Shown one piece after another: positions 26,958-35,992 of a stretch of DNA of 64,000 nt. Source of the stretch: Gallibacterium genomosp. 1 (GTDB lineage Bacteria; Pseudomonadota; Gammaproteobacteria; Enterobacterales; Pasteurellaceae); the NCBI RefSeq assembly GCF_000771875.1, contig NZ_JPXX01000023.1, positions 32,240 through 96,239 of the forward strand, given 5' to 3'. The notes under the pieces are model-generated. The model saw only the letters and a list, made by a program, of their open reading frames with translations. It was not told the DNA's origin and searched no databases. The translations under genes and the position numbers were made by a program. Each line of letters begins with the position of its first letter. Position 1 is the stretch's first letter.

Positions 26958-29003
26958 TTATAAATCAAATCCCTCTATTTTTCTTTTCGCTCTACTCACT
27001 ACCGGCGTACCCTTGAGCCATTTTCGTAACCAAAAACGATTCGGAGCCAACTCTGTTAGAATATCTTGCCCCAACGGTAATGGTTCACCATAAATTAAGG
27101 AAGCTAAGGTTTCTGCCAATAATGGTGCGGAAGTCAAACCTCTTGAACCTAATGCACCCAACAGATATAAATTCGGATAATATGCCGCTTTTACTATTGA
27201 TTGATGGCGTCGACGTAAATTAAAAATATTATGATAATCCTGAGTTTGTTGAGCAAAATCACCGACATTACCAAAAATCGGCAGTCGATCACGAACATTG
27301 CAGCGTACACCTGTTCTCGCTAAATTCGCACTCACATCAATCTCTTCCACCCAGCGTGACGGTGCTAAATTTTGTTGAATTTTTTGCTGATTTTCTCGTT
27401 GTTCCTGCTCGCTAAAATCTCTCGTTTCACAATTTCGTATATGACTTGCTCCTAAACAATGGAATTGTTTAGCTGTATCCACAGGAGTTAAATAGCCGTC
27501 ATAACATAATATTGCTTTTAACTGCTGCAAATGAGGTGAAGTCGGAATTTGGCTAACTTGCCCCCGTACCGAATAGGTAGGTAATTCTTCTGTTTGCGAA
27601 AAACAATTTAATTTATGCCCATTAGCAATCACGACTGTTTGATGTTCAAACTGCTGTTTACCACTGAACAACGTCCATTTCCCTTGCTCATACTGCAAAC
27701 AATCAATATCAGTTTGCGTCACAATTTTTACTCCTTGTCGTTGCAAAAATTGAGCCGTATTCTGCACCATTTGCCGTGGATTCAGCCAAGAAGCGCCTTG
27801 AATCACAGCACCATCACAATTTATCTCAACACCTGCTCGTTTACTTAACTGCTCCGCCGTCTGTAACTGGAACAGATTTTCCGGAAAACCACGTTCGGCA
27901 ATTTTATGCAATTTTTTCAACACTGATGCTTGATAACCACATAACAACACATCACACCATTGATGTTCAAAATCAACCCTGCTTGCTAACTGTTTTAAAA
28001 ACTGCTGTCCATAAGCAAAAGCATAAGCATAAAATCGGCAATGACGTTCATCATCATCGCTTAATTGCGGATAAAATGCTCCCTGCTTATTGCCGGAAGC
28101 ATTTAAGGCCGGAGCATTATCCTTACAATATATCGTTACTCGGCAACCTCTCTGAATTAAAGAATAAGCTAAACAGATACTGGCAACACCACCCCCAATA
28201 ATAGCCACTTCATCCTTTTGTTGTGCCTCTTGTGGTAAATACCAAGGTAACACAAACTCCTGTTTTATCGCCGTAGTTTTCACACCTTGTAGACACTCTC
28301 TTTTTCGCCCGAAGCCTTTCCGTTTTTCCACTTGAAACCCTGCTGAAAGTAAGCCTTTACGCACTAAAGAAGCCGATGTAAAAGTAGAAAATGTGCCACC
28401 TACCGCTGTTAAACGAAACATTTGTTGAAATAGAAAATCGCTCCACATACTTGGATTTTTACTTGGTGCAAAACCATCTAAAAACCAAGCATTTACACGT
28501 TCATTATAATAATCGCCAAGCTGAGGCAAATTCTCATTCAAATCACCAAACCACAAATCCAAATAAATATCTGACGAAAAATGATAACGATAACAACCAG
28601 CAATCGGTTGTTGCCAATGAAACAACAGTTGTTGTAACAATGATTGGAATTGAGGGTAATCCTGATAAGCTTGCTCCAATGCAGTTTTAGTAAGCGGATA
28701 TTTTTCAAAGCTAATAAAAAATAACCGTTTCAACGGTGATTGCGGGAAACTCTCTCTAAATTGATGAAAAAGTTCACAAACCGCAAAAAAGTTTAAACCA
28801 GTACCAAATCCGGTTTCTGCAATCACAAAATGTGATGCAGAATGTTGTTGCCAACGCTGCCATAGCGCATTTCCCTGCTGAAAAACATAACGACTCTCTT
28901 CTAATCCATCTTCAGCAGAAAAATAAACATCTCCAAACTGTTCCGATTTCGGCGTTTGCACTTCAAAAGAAATCTGTGCAAACGAGATTTTTTGAATAGA
29001 CAT
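26958..29003 (-). CDS. mnmC: Bifunctional tRNA 5-methylaminomethyl-2-thiouridine synthase MnmC
   Basis: Two-domain tRNA-modifying enzyme, 681 residues, completing mnm5(s2)U34. The N-terminal methyltransferase (to about residue 245) has the SAM loop VIAETGFGTGLNFFAV near 60-75 and NAWFLDGFAPSKNPSMW near 170. The C-terminal FAD-dependent oxidase has the dinucleotide-binding VAIIGGGVASICLAYSLIQRG near 266 and the late LGALGSRGLTSAPLLAETLA near 630. Length is close to the E. coli enzyme. It is transcribed with folP and glmM. TusE, needed for the 2-thio group of the same wobble base, is also in this window. Confidence 0.96.
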   Translation of the reverse strand: MSIQKISFAQISFEVQTPKSEQFGDVYFSAEDGLEESRYVFQQGNALWQRWQQHSASHFVIAETGFGTGLNFFAVCELFHQFRESFPQSPLKRLFFISFEKYPLTKTALEQAYQDYPQFQSLLQQLLFHWQQPIAGCYRYHFSSDIYLDLWFGDLNENLPQLGDYYNERVNAWFLDGFAPSKNPSMWSDFLFQQMFRLTAVGGTFSTFTSASLVRKGLLSAGFQVEKRKGFGRKRECLQGVKTTAIKQEFVLPWYLPQEAQQKDEVAIIGGGVASICLAYSLIQRGCRVTIYCKDNAPALNASGNKQGAFYPQLSDDDERHCRFYAYAFAYGQQFLKQLASRVDFEHQWCDVLLCGYQASVLKKLHKIAERGFPENLFQLQTAEQLSKRAGVEINCDGAVIQGASWLNPRQMVQNTAQFLQRQGVKIVTQTDIDCLQYEQGKWTLFSGKQQFEHQTVVIANGHKLNCFSQTEELPTYSVRGQVSQIPTSPHLQQLKAILCYDGYLTPVDTAKQFHCLGASHIRNCETRDFSEQEQRENQQKIQQNLAPSRWVEEIDVSANLARTGVRCNVRDRLPIFGNVGDFAQQTQDYHNIFNLRRRHQSIVKAAYYPNLYLLGALGSRGLTSAPLLAETLASLIYGEPLPLGQDILTELAPNRFWLRKWLKGTPVVSRAKRKIEGFDL

Positions 29004-29231
29004 AACAACTCATAACAATCTTTATCAAGGTAGCTAATGATATTATAATGAGCACTCGATTTCACCAAAATCTCCTAATCGGTTGAAACATTTGACTTTA
29101 TCACCGATAATTTGTGGGCAAATTAAACGCTCTGTCGGATACGAATAATTTCACTATTCTCAGTTTGAATTGTTCAATAGCGTTTTAAAATGGTCTTATC
29201 TGTTGGCGGTTTTGCAAAAATTTCTTGTAAT

Positions 29232-29246
29232 CTAGGAAATTCCTAG
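29232..29246. promoter_or_regulatory. Palindrome in the fabB promoter region
   Basis: The 299-base gap between the divergent mnmC and fabB genes must hold both promoters. It contains the perfect 15-base palindrome CTAGGAAATTCCTAG, 57 bases before fabB, followed by a -10-like TATAAC at 29247-29252. The sequence does not match the FadR or FabR sites that I know from enterobacteria. Operator function is inferred only. Confidence 0.35.
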
Positions 29247-29302
29247 TATAACAACCAACAATTTTTTAATTTTTATATCAAAAGCGACATTAAGGACAAC
29301 GA

Positions 29303-30523
29303 ATGAAAAGAGCTGTAATTACTGGTTTTGGCGTTATTTCCAGTATCGGGAATAACAAAGACGAAGTGTTGGCGTCATTATTAGAAGGGAAATCAGGTAT
29401 TACTACTATGCCGGAATTTGTTGAAGTGGGGATGCGTTCTCACATTGCCGGCACAGTGAAAATCACACCAAGCGAACACATTGATCGCAAAGTAATGCGT
29501 TTTATGGGAAATGCTGCTGCTTATGCCTATCTTTCTATGAAAGAAGCTATTGCAGACGCTGGATTAAGCGAAGAGATAGTATCCAACGAAAGAACCGGTT
29601 TAGTGGTAGGTGCTGGTACAGGTTCCGCACATAATCAGATCGTAGCTGCTGATGCAATGCGTACACCTCGCGGAGTTAAAGCTATCGGACCTTATGCAGT
29701 AACCCGTACAATGGCATCAAGTGTTTCAGCTTGTTTAGCAACTCCATTTAAAATTAAAGGTGTCAATTACAGTATCAGTTCAGCTTGTGCCACTTCCGCG
29801 CACTGTATTGGTCACGCAGTTGAATTAATTCAATTGGGTAAACAAGATGTTGTTTTCGCTGGCGGAGCTGAAGAGTTGTCTTGGGAATGTGCCTGTGAAT
29901 TTGATGCAATGGGTGCTGTTTCAACAAAATATAACGATACTCCGGAAAAAGCTTCTCGTGCTTATGATGCAAACCGTGATGGTTTCGTCATTGCCGGTGG
30001 TGGCGGTATTGTCGTGGTTGAAGAATTAGAACACGCTTTAGCTCGCGGCGCAAAAATTTATGCTGAAATTGTAGGCTATGGTGCAACATCCGATGGTTAC
30101 GATATGGTAGCTCCAAGTGGAGAGGGTGCAGAACGTTGTATGAAGCAAGCGCTGGCTACCGTTGATACTCCGATTGATTATCTTAACGTACACGGCACTT
30201 CAACTCCGGTTGGTGATGTAAAAGAACTTGAAGCGATCAAAAATGTCTTTGCTGATAAAATACCAGCAATCTCTTCAACAAAATCAATGACCGGTCATTC
30301 TTTAGGTGCAGCAGGTGTACACGAAGCTATCTATAGTCTGTTAATGTTAGAACACGACTTTATCGCTCCAAGCATCAATATTGAAACACTTGATGAACGT
30401 GCTGAAGGTTGTAATATCATCACTAAAACCATTCGTAATGCCAACTTACAGACTGTGATGTCGAACAGCTTCGGTTTCGGCGGAACTAACGCAACATTAG
30501 TGTTCAAACGTTACCAAGCATAA
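29303..30523 (+). CDS. fabB: Beta-ketoacyl-ACP synthase I FabB
   Basis: Cytoplasmic condensing enzyme of type II fatty acid synthesis, 406 residues, needed for elongation of unsaturated acyl chains. The catalytic triad is complete: Cys162 in [13 protein letters not shown], His in [12 protein letters not shown] near residue 297 and His in [14 protein letters not shown] near 333. The C-terminal glycine-rich [15 protein letters not shown] is present. AAGGAC precedes the ATG. Unlike the preceding genes it reads rightward, and it is the last chromosomal gene before the prophage. Confidence 0.97.
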   Translation: MKRAVITGFGVISSIGNNKDEVLASLLEGKSGITTMPEFVEVGMRSHIAGTVKITPSEHIDRKVMRFMGNAAAYAYLSMKEAIADAGLSEEIVSNERTGLVVGAGTGSAHNQIVAADAMRTPRGVKAIGPYAVTRTMASSVSACLATPFKIKGVNYSISSACATSAHCIGHAVELIQLGKQDVVFAGGAEELSWECACEFDAMGAVSTKYNDTPEKASRAYDANRDGFVIAGGGGIVVVEELEHALARGAKIYAEIVGYGATSDGYDMVAPSGEGAERCMKQALATVDTPIDYLNVHGTSTPVGDVKELEAIKNVFADKIPAISSTKSMTGHSLGAAGVHEAIYSLLMLEHDFIAPSINIETLDERAEGCNIITKTIRNANLQTVMSNSFGFGGTNATLVFKRYQA

Positions 30524-30546
30524 TTTATCATCTATATCTGCATAAT

Positions 30547-30577
30547 AAAGAGATCTAAATGGTTAGATCTCTTTTTT
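30547..30577 (+). terminator. Terminator of fabB
   Basis: Ten-base stem AGAGATCTAA (30549-30558) with TTAGATCTCT (30563-30572), loop ATGG, then a T run. It lies 26 bases after the fabB stop. Confidence 0.9.
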
Positions 30578-30617
30578 ATTTATCACATCTATTGAGGAAT
30601 AATTGTTGAACTAATTT

Positions 30618-30782
30618 ATGAACAGTTCGCACCTTACTATTTTATTAAATGCAATAGATAAAATCTTAGGTCTGACAAAGGGACAAATAAAAAATTTCTA
30701 GCGCTTTCAAAAAGATTGAAGAGTATAAAACAGTTCGTAAAGATTTAATTAAACAGAACAATGAAGATACAGTGACAACAAA
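30618..30782 (+). pseudogene. Relic of a phage tape-measure gene (N-terminus)
   Basis: From ATG 30618 the frame reads NSSHLTILLNAIDKILGLTKGQIKNF and stops at a TAG. In the next frame it continues SSAFKKIEEYKTVRKDLIKQ. Both pieces resemble the start of the intact tape-measure protein at 40,209, which begins SNLNLNILLSAVDKITAPFK and has a similar lysine-rich coiled coil. This is therefore a frameshifted 5' fragment of another phage's tape-measure gene rather than a copy of the intact one. Nothing else coding is visible between fabB and the portal gene. Confidence 0.6.
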
Positions 30783-30812
30783 AAACCGCCTTTTTATCGG
30801 CGGTCTTTTTTT
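30781..30812 (+). terminator. Rho-independent terminator in prophage left flank
   Basis: Stem ACCGCC (30785-30790) with GGCGGT (30799-30804), eight-base loop, then a T run. It directly follows the tape-measure relic. Confidence 0.85.
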
Positions 30813-30829
30813 GAAATCCTTTTAGTGGT

Positions 30830-31140
30830 GCCTAGGGCCTGTACAAAATAATCTTATAAATCAATAATAAAATACTTATTGGGTGCAAAATTGAGCAAGT
30901 GATACTAGGATTAAAAATATTTATATATTTGTGATCTAAATCAAAAAAATAGATCAGTTTAGATCATAAAAATGCAAAGTTTTGCGTAAAAATGCGTTAA
31001 AAAAGATCTGGTATCAAATAGAAGATCTGTCAGTTAGCAAAAGGAGCTGACCTGTTTGCGTTTTTGCGTAATTTTCTACACATTTATTGTGCGAGCGTGG
31101 CGAGGTACGCATCGCGATTTTTTGGTAGCGAACATCAAAA
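30830..31140. other. Non-coding prophage left end with possible cos site
   Basis: No plausible gene is visible here. In P2-like phages the cos site lies just beyond the portal gene, as this region does. GGCGAGG at 31099-31105, in a short GC-rich island, matches the first seven bases of the P2 cohesive end as I recall it. Repeated TTTTGCGTAA-type words (30980-30997, 31055-31071) and several GATC-centred words (30930-31050) surround it and could be terminase-binding sites. The left attachment site should also be near here but cannot be identified without the right end. Confidence 0.35.
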
Positions 31141-31145
31141 AAAGA

Positions 31146-31178
31146 AAAAGCTATTGAGAAAACACTCAATAGCTTTTT
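31146..31178. terminator. Terminator after the portal gene
   Basis: Stem AAAAGCTATTGAG paired with CTCAATAGCTTTT around AAAACA, flanked by A and T runs so that it could work in both directions. It lies 28 bases beyond the portal stop. Confidence 0.88.
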
Positions 31179-31205
31179 ACCTTTATCTAATTATAAAAAT
31201 ATAAA

Positions 31206-32207
31206 TTAATTTTCTGTGTCTAGCAGTCTGTAATTACTAAACTTAATCAAATCTTGATTAATATTATAGTTATCTCTAAACCAAACATTAATTTCATTGA
31301 GCTTCCTTTGTAACGGCTCAATCTCATTAATAAAAAAGACTTTCCCCGCTTTCTCAACATCGCCAAAGCCACCTGTATTATTAGGGATAATACCAAGTAA
31401 TTGAGGAGGCACTCGGTGCGCGGCTAAGATGTCATCACGACTAGTGTTCTTGACGTTCAAGAATTCATCTTTTGCGGTAATGTCGGAAAGCGGTATTACT
31501 TGCAACCCTTTCTCTTTGCCATTTGGCGAATAGATAAAAAGGTTTTTAAAATTACCTTTCCCTTTTGCGGATTTGATTTGTTGTTCCAAATTATCAATAC
31601 TTGCTTCTGATTGTAGCGGATCAGTCAAATAGATAAGACTTCCTGCATGGGCGCCATTAATATAATATTTGCGGCGAAATAAAGTAGCTGCTTCATTTAA
31701 GAATGAAGACTGTAATGCAGACAAATATTCGGGTAAACCGTAAATCTCTTGGTTAAAATCGGGTTGGATAAAGTGATAAATACTGTCTTTGGGAAATTCA
31801 AAGTCCTCTACAAAATTAGTGATTTGATAATAGATTCCATCTTTAACACCTTTTCTGACATACTTTGCTAACATAGCTTGCAGTCTAACCGGCATTCCAA
31901 ATTTATTTTTGTGAATATAAAAATAAGCATTGCCAAAGATCAAATAATCTAAGACAAATCGTTCTAAGTCCAAACGTGAGATTAAATAAGATGTTTGTAA
32001 TGTGCTTAGTAAAATATTTTTCTTTACTGTGATTGCTGTTGAATGATATGAAGTTGAGTGAAATGCTTTGGCCAAACCAGTAAAGTTAACTGGCGTTGTA
32101 TAATACTTATTAAGATAAATCGCACTTTCAAAGTAAGATAAAATCTCCGCTTTATCAATAACAGGGATTGGATCATCAAAAGCAAATAGTTTAGGTTGTG
32201 TAGTCAT
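31206..32207 (-). CDS. Phage portal protein (P2 gpQ-like)
   Basis: Portal vertex protein of a P2-like phage, 333 residues, through which DNA enters the capsid. Typical segments are DDPIPVIDKAEILSYFES at the N-terminus, NYYINGAHAGSLIYLTDP near residue 180, and AAHRVPPQLLGIIPNNTGGFGDVEKAGKVF near 280-305. The last of these is the most conserved part of this family. It reads leftward behind the terminase gene, 11 bases downstream. Together they form the leftward Q-P unit of the P2 gene order. Confidence 0.93.
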   Translation of the reverse strand: MTTQPKLFAFDDPIPVIDKAEILSYFESAIYLNKYYTTPVNFTGLAKAFHSTSYHSTAITVKKNILLSTLQTSYLISRLDLERFVLDYLIFGNAYFYIHKNKFGMPVRLQAMLAKYVRKGVKDGIYYQITNFVEDFEFPKDSIYHFIQPDFNQEIYGLPEYLSALQSSFLNEAATLFRRKYYINGAHAGSLIYLTDPLQSEASIDNLEQQIKSAKGKGNFKNLFIYSPNGKEKGLQVIPLSDITAKDEFLNVKNTSRDDILAAHRVPPQLLGIIPNNTGGFGDVEKAGKVFFINEIEPLQRKLNEINVWFRDNYNINQDLIKFSNYRLLDTEN

Positions 32208-32218
32208 TGTTAGTTCCT

Positions 32219-33988
32219 TTAGTGAAATTCAATAATTCTGGCTGAGGTGTTGGTTTTAGCGTCGTAAGGCTCATTAATAAAGCAGCTCATAATTGCCCAC
32301 GCAATATCGCCGTGACTGGCTTCTTCCGAGCGATCCGATACATAAGTAATCTGACGCCCAGATTTAGTTACTTGCTTTTTGATGGTCATAAAGCTAGTAA
32401 TAATATCTTTATCACCTTGATCGAACTCAAAGCGCCGCTTCTGAATAATATTCAACGTTTTTAACACCATCTCATTTTTCACGTCGAGGTTATAAGACAA
32501 GCCTTGCACAGTCGGAAAAAACTTGCTCACTAACTGGTAAACACCCTCGCCCATACCCGTTTTATCAACCGTCATTCTCACAACATTATAACAATCACAA
32601 TAATGCTTAATCCGTGCTGCTTGCTGCTCAAAATCCATACCGTGAAAAGTTTGATAATGCAATAAACGAAATTTACCCCCTTCAACCGCAGGCGGTGCAA
32701 CGATGACTAGTGCGGCTCTATCACCTGTATAAGCGGGATCATACCCAATCCAAACAGGGCGATTACCAAAAGGACGCTGATAAAATGGGTTAAAATCTTT
32801 CCATACTTCCAACGAGTCAATACCACACTTTTGCAAGTCGATAAACTTAAATACACTGCTGTTATCATCGATAAATTGACACAAAAACAACTGCTCAAAT
32901 TCTTCGACGGAATATTCCAGTTTCAATGCCTCAATATCAAACAGATTACAACCGCCCTCTTCGGCATCATAAATTGTCACAATCTGACGCCATTGCCCAT
33001 CAGGCATTAACCGACCTGTTTTTAAAAATGTGTGTGATAAATCAAATTCCTTACGTTGATCTGCAGGACGCCCTTTATTGAAACGTTGCCCAGACCAAAA
33101 AGGATAAGCGGAGTGTGAAATTGCTGATGGTGTAGAAAAATAGGTTTGCCTAAATTGCTTTTGTGACGCCATACCAGACGCCACCTTGCGAATTTCCTCA
33201 AAACGCGGTACCCAAAAGATTTCATCAAAATACAAATTGCCGTGATAAGATTGCGCCGTATTTGAGTTTGTTCCTAAAAAAATCAATTCGGCTTGATTAG
33301 GTAATTTGATTGTTTCACCTTTTAAATCAACATCTGCCGTTTTTTTTGCATAATCACAAATGTAACTACGAAATTGTAAAGCTTGTTTTTTGCTGGCTGA
33401 TAAAAAGATCTGATTCCGCCCTGTTTTTAGCGAATCAATAAAAGCTTCGTGCGCAAAATAATAAGTCGCACCAATTTGACGACTTTTTAAAATATTGCGA
33501 ATCCGATATTGCAGTCCAGCGTCGTACCACCTGCGCTGATACGCAAACATTTCAGATAAAAAGCCATTAATTAATGCTTCTTCCTGTTCCTCATTAATCG
33601 CATTTTTTTCTGCAGGTTTGCGCTCTGCTTTATAACGATTTTTAATATTTGGATTTAAATCAGTTTCATTACCCCCGCCGTTACTATATTTTTTAATACG
33701 TGCGATACGTTCCATTTGCCGGCTTAATAGATCAATTTCCTTGAAGTCATGACCCGTCTTATCTTCTTTGTTAATTAACAAACAAAGCCTTGCCTCTAGA
33801 GAAACTTCTACTCGCCCAACTGGTGCCGTATCTTCCCATTTCTCGCGTTCTTTCCAACTTGAGATTGTCGAAGCGGGAATTGCTAAGGTTTTCGCAATTT
33901 CAGATATGCGATAACCCGCCCAGTACATAATTTGTGCTTGGCGTTTTTGTTCCGCGGATAGTGTTGTTTTAATGTTTTCTTTTTCCAT
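32219..33988 (-). CDS. Phage terminase large/ATPase subunit (P2 gpP-like)
   Basis: DNA-packaging ATPase, 589 residues. The N-terminus holds a helix-turn-helix (AGYRISEIAKTLAIPASTISSWKER, residues 25-49) for cos recognition. The ATPase has a Walker A-like SRQIGAT near 170, Walker B LYFDEIFW near 248, and the C-terminal nuclease-fold VWIGYDPAYTGDRAALVIV near 415. The leftward Q-P unit diverges from the scaffold gene across a 134-base gap containing a TGT-N13-ACAC site. No good ribosome binding site precedes the ATG at 33988. Confidence 0.93.
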   Translation of the reverse strand: MEKENIKTTLSAEQKRQAQIMYWAGYRISEIAKTLAIPASTISSWKEREKWEDTAPVGRVEVSLEARLCLLINKEDKTGHDFKEIDLLSRQMERIARIKKYSNGGGNETDLNPNIKNRYKAERKPAEKNAINEEQEEALINGFLSEMFAYQRRWYDAGLQYRIRNILKSRQIGATYYFAHEAFIDSLKTGRNQIFLSASKKQALQFRSYICDYAKKTADVDLKGETIKLPNQAELIFLGTNSNTAQSYHGNLYFDEIFWVPRFEEIRKVASGMASQKQFRQTYFSTPSAISHSAYPFWSGQRFNKGRPADQRKEFDLSHTFLKTGRLMPDGQWRQIVTIYDAEEGGCNLFDIEALKLEYSVEEFEQLFLCQFIDDNSSVFKFIDLQKCGIDSLEVWKDFNPFYQRPFGNRPVWIGYDPAYTGDRAALVIVAPPAVEGGKFRLLHYQTFHGMDFEQQAARIKHYCDCYNVVRMTVDKTGMGEGVYQLVSKFFPTVQGLSYNLDVKNEMVLKTLNIIQKRRFEFDQGDKDIITSFMTIKKQVTKSGRQITYVSDRSEEASHGDIAWAIMSCFINEPYDAKTNTSARIIEFH

Positions 33989-34033
33989 GCGTTAATCATA
34001 GATAGCGCATAGAAATTGGCTTGTTTTGTTATT

Positions 34034-34053
34034 TGTGATTCTCGTTACCACAC
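34034..34053. promoter_or_regulatory. Late-promoter activator site (Ogr-like), copy 1
   Basis: TGT (34034-34036), 13 bases, then ACAC (34050-34053), in the divergent gap between terminase and scaffold genes. It is one of three copies, each ahead of a late transcription unit. P2 late promoters carry TGT-N12-ACA near -55 for the Ogr protein; the spacing here is one base longer. Confidence 0.6.
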
Positions 34054-34122
34054 TAGCCAAAAATAGAAAAATATTTTTAAGCGTTCAATATTGTTGGCAA
34101 TGTCAAAAACGGAGCAAAAACT

Positions 34123-34935
34123 ATGTCAACAAAATCAAAATGGTTTGTGGTAGCGACTGAAGGCGCAACCGCAGACGGACGCAATATTGAACGAAAATGG
34201 CTGGAAGAAATGGCGGTTAACTATGATCCAACACTTTACGGAGCAAGGGTCAACTTGGAACATTTCAAAGGTATTTTTCCTGACGGCGACTTTAAACGTC
34301 TTGGCGATGTGTTAGCGTTAAAAACCGAAGAACGCGACGGAAAGCTCCGTTTATTAGCACAAATTGAACCGACAAAAGACTTAATCGAAATGGTAAAAAA
34401 TAAACAAAAAGTTTATACCTCGATTGAAGTCAACCCAAATTTTGCTGATTTAAACAGTGCTTATCTTGTGGGGCTTGCTGTTACTGACGACCCAGCAAGT
34501 TTAGGCACAGAAATGCTCGCATTTTCCGCACAAGCGAAGAAAAACCCATTGGCGCACCGCAAACAAGATAAAGATAACCTGTTTTCAGAAGCGATTGAAT
34601 TTACGCTAGAGCTTGAAGAACAAGAAAAAGAAAGTTTGTTAGATAAACTCAAAGCAATGTTCACAACGAAAACAAACTCAAAGCAAACAGAACAGCAACT
34701 CTACAAAACGTTGGAAGATGTTAGCACGTTATTAACTGAACAAATTAAGCAAGCCCAAGAAGAAAACGAAAATCTTACGCAACAACTTAACGAATTAAGC
34801 ACTGCGAACATCGCATTAACGCAACAATTACAAGCGTTAGAACAAAAAATCACTACCCTAGAAAAAGAACCCATTGAATTTAATCGCCCAGTAATTACGG
34901 GTGCAGAAAAATCAATGATTGAAACAGATTGCTAA
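34123..34935 (+). CDS. Capsid scaffolding protein (P2 gpO-like)
   Basis: Internal scaffold and capsid maturation protease of P2-like phages, 270 residues. The N-terminal half carries the protease-type region: KSKWFVVATEGATADGRNIERKWLEEMA at the start, ARVNLEHFKG near residue 43 and VYTSIEVNPNF near 96. The C-terminal half (185-255) is a glutamine- and glutamate-rich coiled coil that should act as the scaffold. It overlaps nothing and is followed after 13 bases by the capsid gene. Confidence 0.93.
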   Translation: MSTKSKWFVVATEGATADGRNIERKWLEEMAVNYDPTLYGARVNLEHFKGIFPDGDFKRLGDVLALKTEERDGKLRLLAQIEPTKDLIEMVKNKQKVYTSIEVNPNFADLNSAYLVGLAVTDDPASLGTEMLAFSAQAKKNPLAHRKQDKDNLFSEAIEFTLELEEQEKESLLDKLKAMFTTKTNSKQTEQQLYKTLEDVSTLLTEQIKQAQEENENLTQQLNELSTANIALTQQLQALEQKITTLEKEPIEFNRPVITGAEKSMIETDC

Positions 34936-34948
34936 TAAGGAACGCACA

Positions 34949-35992
34949 ATGAAAAATACTACAAAACAACAATATAATGCTTATGTTGCTCGTATTGCTC
35001 AACTGAATGGAATCACCGAAAAAGATGTGGCAGAAGGTTTCAGCGTTGAGCCGACACCAGAACAAAAATTATTTGAGAAGGTTCTTTTAAGTTCCGAATT
35101 TTTGCAAAAAGTCAATTCAGTTAATGTTGACGAAATGACAGGAGAATTAATTGGCTTGTCAGTTGCGAATGTTATCGCTAGCACTACTGACACCAACGCT
35201 AAAGATCGTGAAACAAAAGATATTGCAAAATTAGACTCTCGCAAATATCTCTGCGAACAAGTCAATTTTGACACTCACATCACTTACCAACGTTTAGACC
35301 AATGGGCTAAATTCCCTGATTTCCAACAAAAATTAGCCAATCAGACCCAACGCACCATTGCACTTAATATCATTATGATGGCATTAAACGGCACGAGCCG
35401 TTCGGCAACATCAAACCCAAACAGCAATACTTTGTTACAAGATGTTAAAAAAGGCTGGTTACAACAACTGCGCGAAGATATGCCAACGCACGTAATGAAT
35501 GGCGCAACCACTGAAAATAAAATCAAAGTTGGCAAAGGACAAGGCACAGGCGCAAACGCAGGCAAAGGCTATGAAAACCTTGATGCACTCGTATTAGACG
35601 CAACGAACAATTTAATTAGTGAAGTGTATGCCGATGATACCGAATTAGTTGCAATTTGTGGCAGAGAAATCCTGAATGATAAATATTTCCAAATGGTCAA
35701 CAAAACTACTGAACCGACCGAGGAATTAGCGGGACAAATCATTATGTCACAAAAACAAATTGGCGGCTTGAAAGCAATTCGAGTTCCATACTTCCCCGCT
35801 AATGCGATTTTGATTACTCGCTTAGATAATCTATCTGTTTATTATCAAACTCAATCGCTACGCCGTGCGATTATCAACAATCCGAAGCGTAATTGCATTG
35901 AAGATTACATCTCGAAAAACATTGATTTCAAAATTGAAGACTACGATTGTGCCGCATTAATCGAAAATATTACTTTCGAGGACGCAGCATAA
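34949..35992 (+). CDS. Major capsid protein (P2 gpN-like)
   Basis: Main shell protein of the head, 347 residues. It begins MKNTTKQQYNAYVARIAQLNG, and the family-typical QVNFDTHITYQRLDQWAKFPDFQQKL is near residues 99-124. The C-terminal IKRNCIEDYISKN-like end (NNPKRNCIEDYISKNIDFKIEDYDCAALIENI) is also conserved. I chose the ATG at 34949 because GGAACG stands 8 bases upstream; an earlier in-frame ATG at 34919 lies inside the scaffold gene. By analogy with P2 the N-terminus is removed during head maturation. Confidence 0.94.
   Translation: MKNTTKQQYNAYVARIAQLNGITEKDVAEGFSVEPTPEQKLFEKVLLSSEFLQKVNSVNVDEMTGELIGLSVANVIASTTDTNAKDRETKDIAKLDSRKYLCEQVNFDTHITYQRLDQWAKFPDFQQKLANQTQRTIALNIIMMALNGTSRSATSNPNSNTLLQDVKKGWLQQLREDMPTHVMNGATTENKIKVGKGQGTGANAGKGYENLDALVLDATNNLISEVYADDTELVAICGREILNDKYFQMVNKTTEPTEELAGQIIMSQKQIGGLKAIRVPYFPANAILITRLDNLSVYYQTQSLRRAIINNPKRNCIEDYISKNIDFKIEDYDCAALIENITFEDAA

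Noticed and set aside
27776..28201. 141-codon plus-strand frame
   Set aside because: Antisense to the conserved oxidase half of mnmC; histidine- and asparagine-rich shadow text.
30930..31070. Repeated GATC- and TTTTGCGTAA-type words, considered as a CRISPR or iteron array
   Set aside because: Copies are too few, too irregular in spacing and too different to be CRISPR repeats. I kept them only as possible terminase or cos-related sites.
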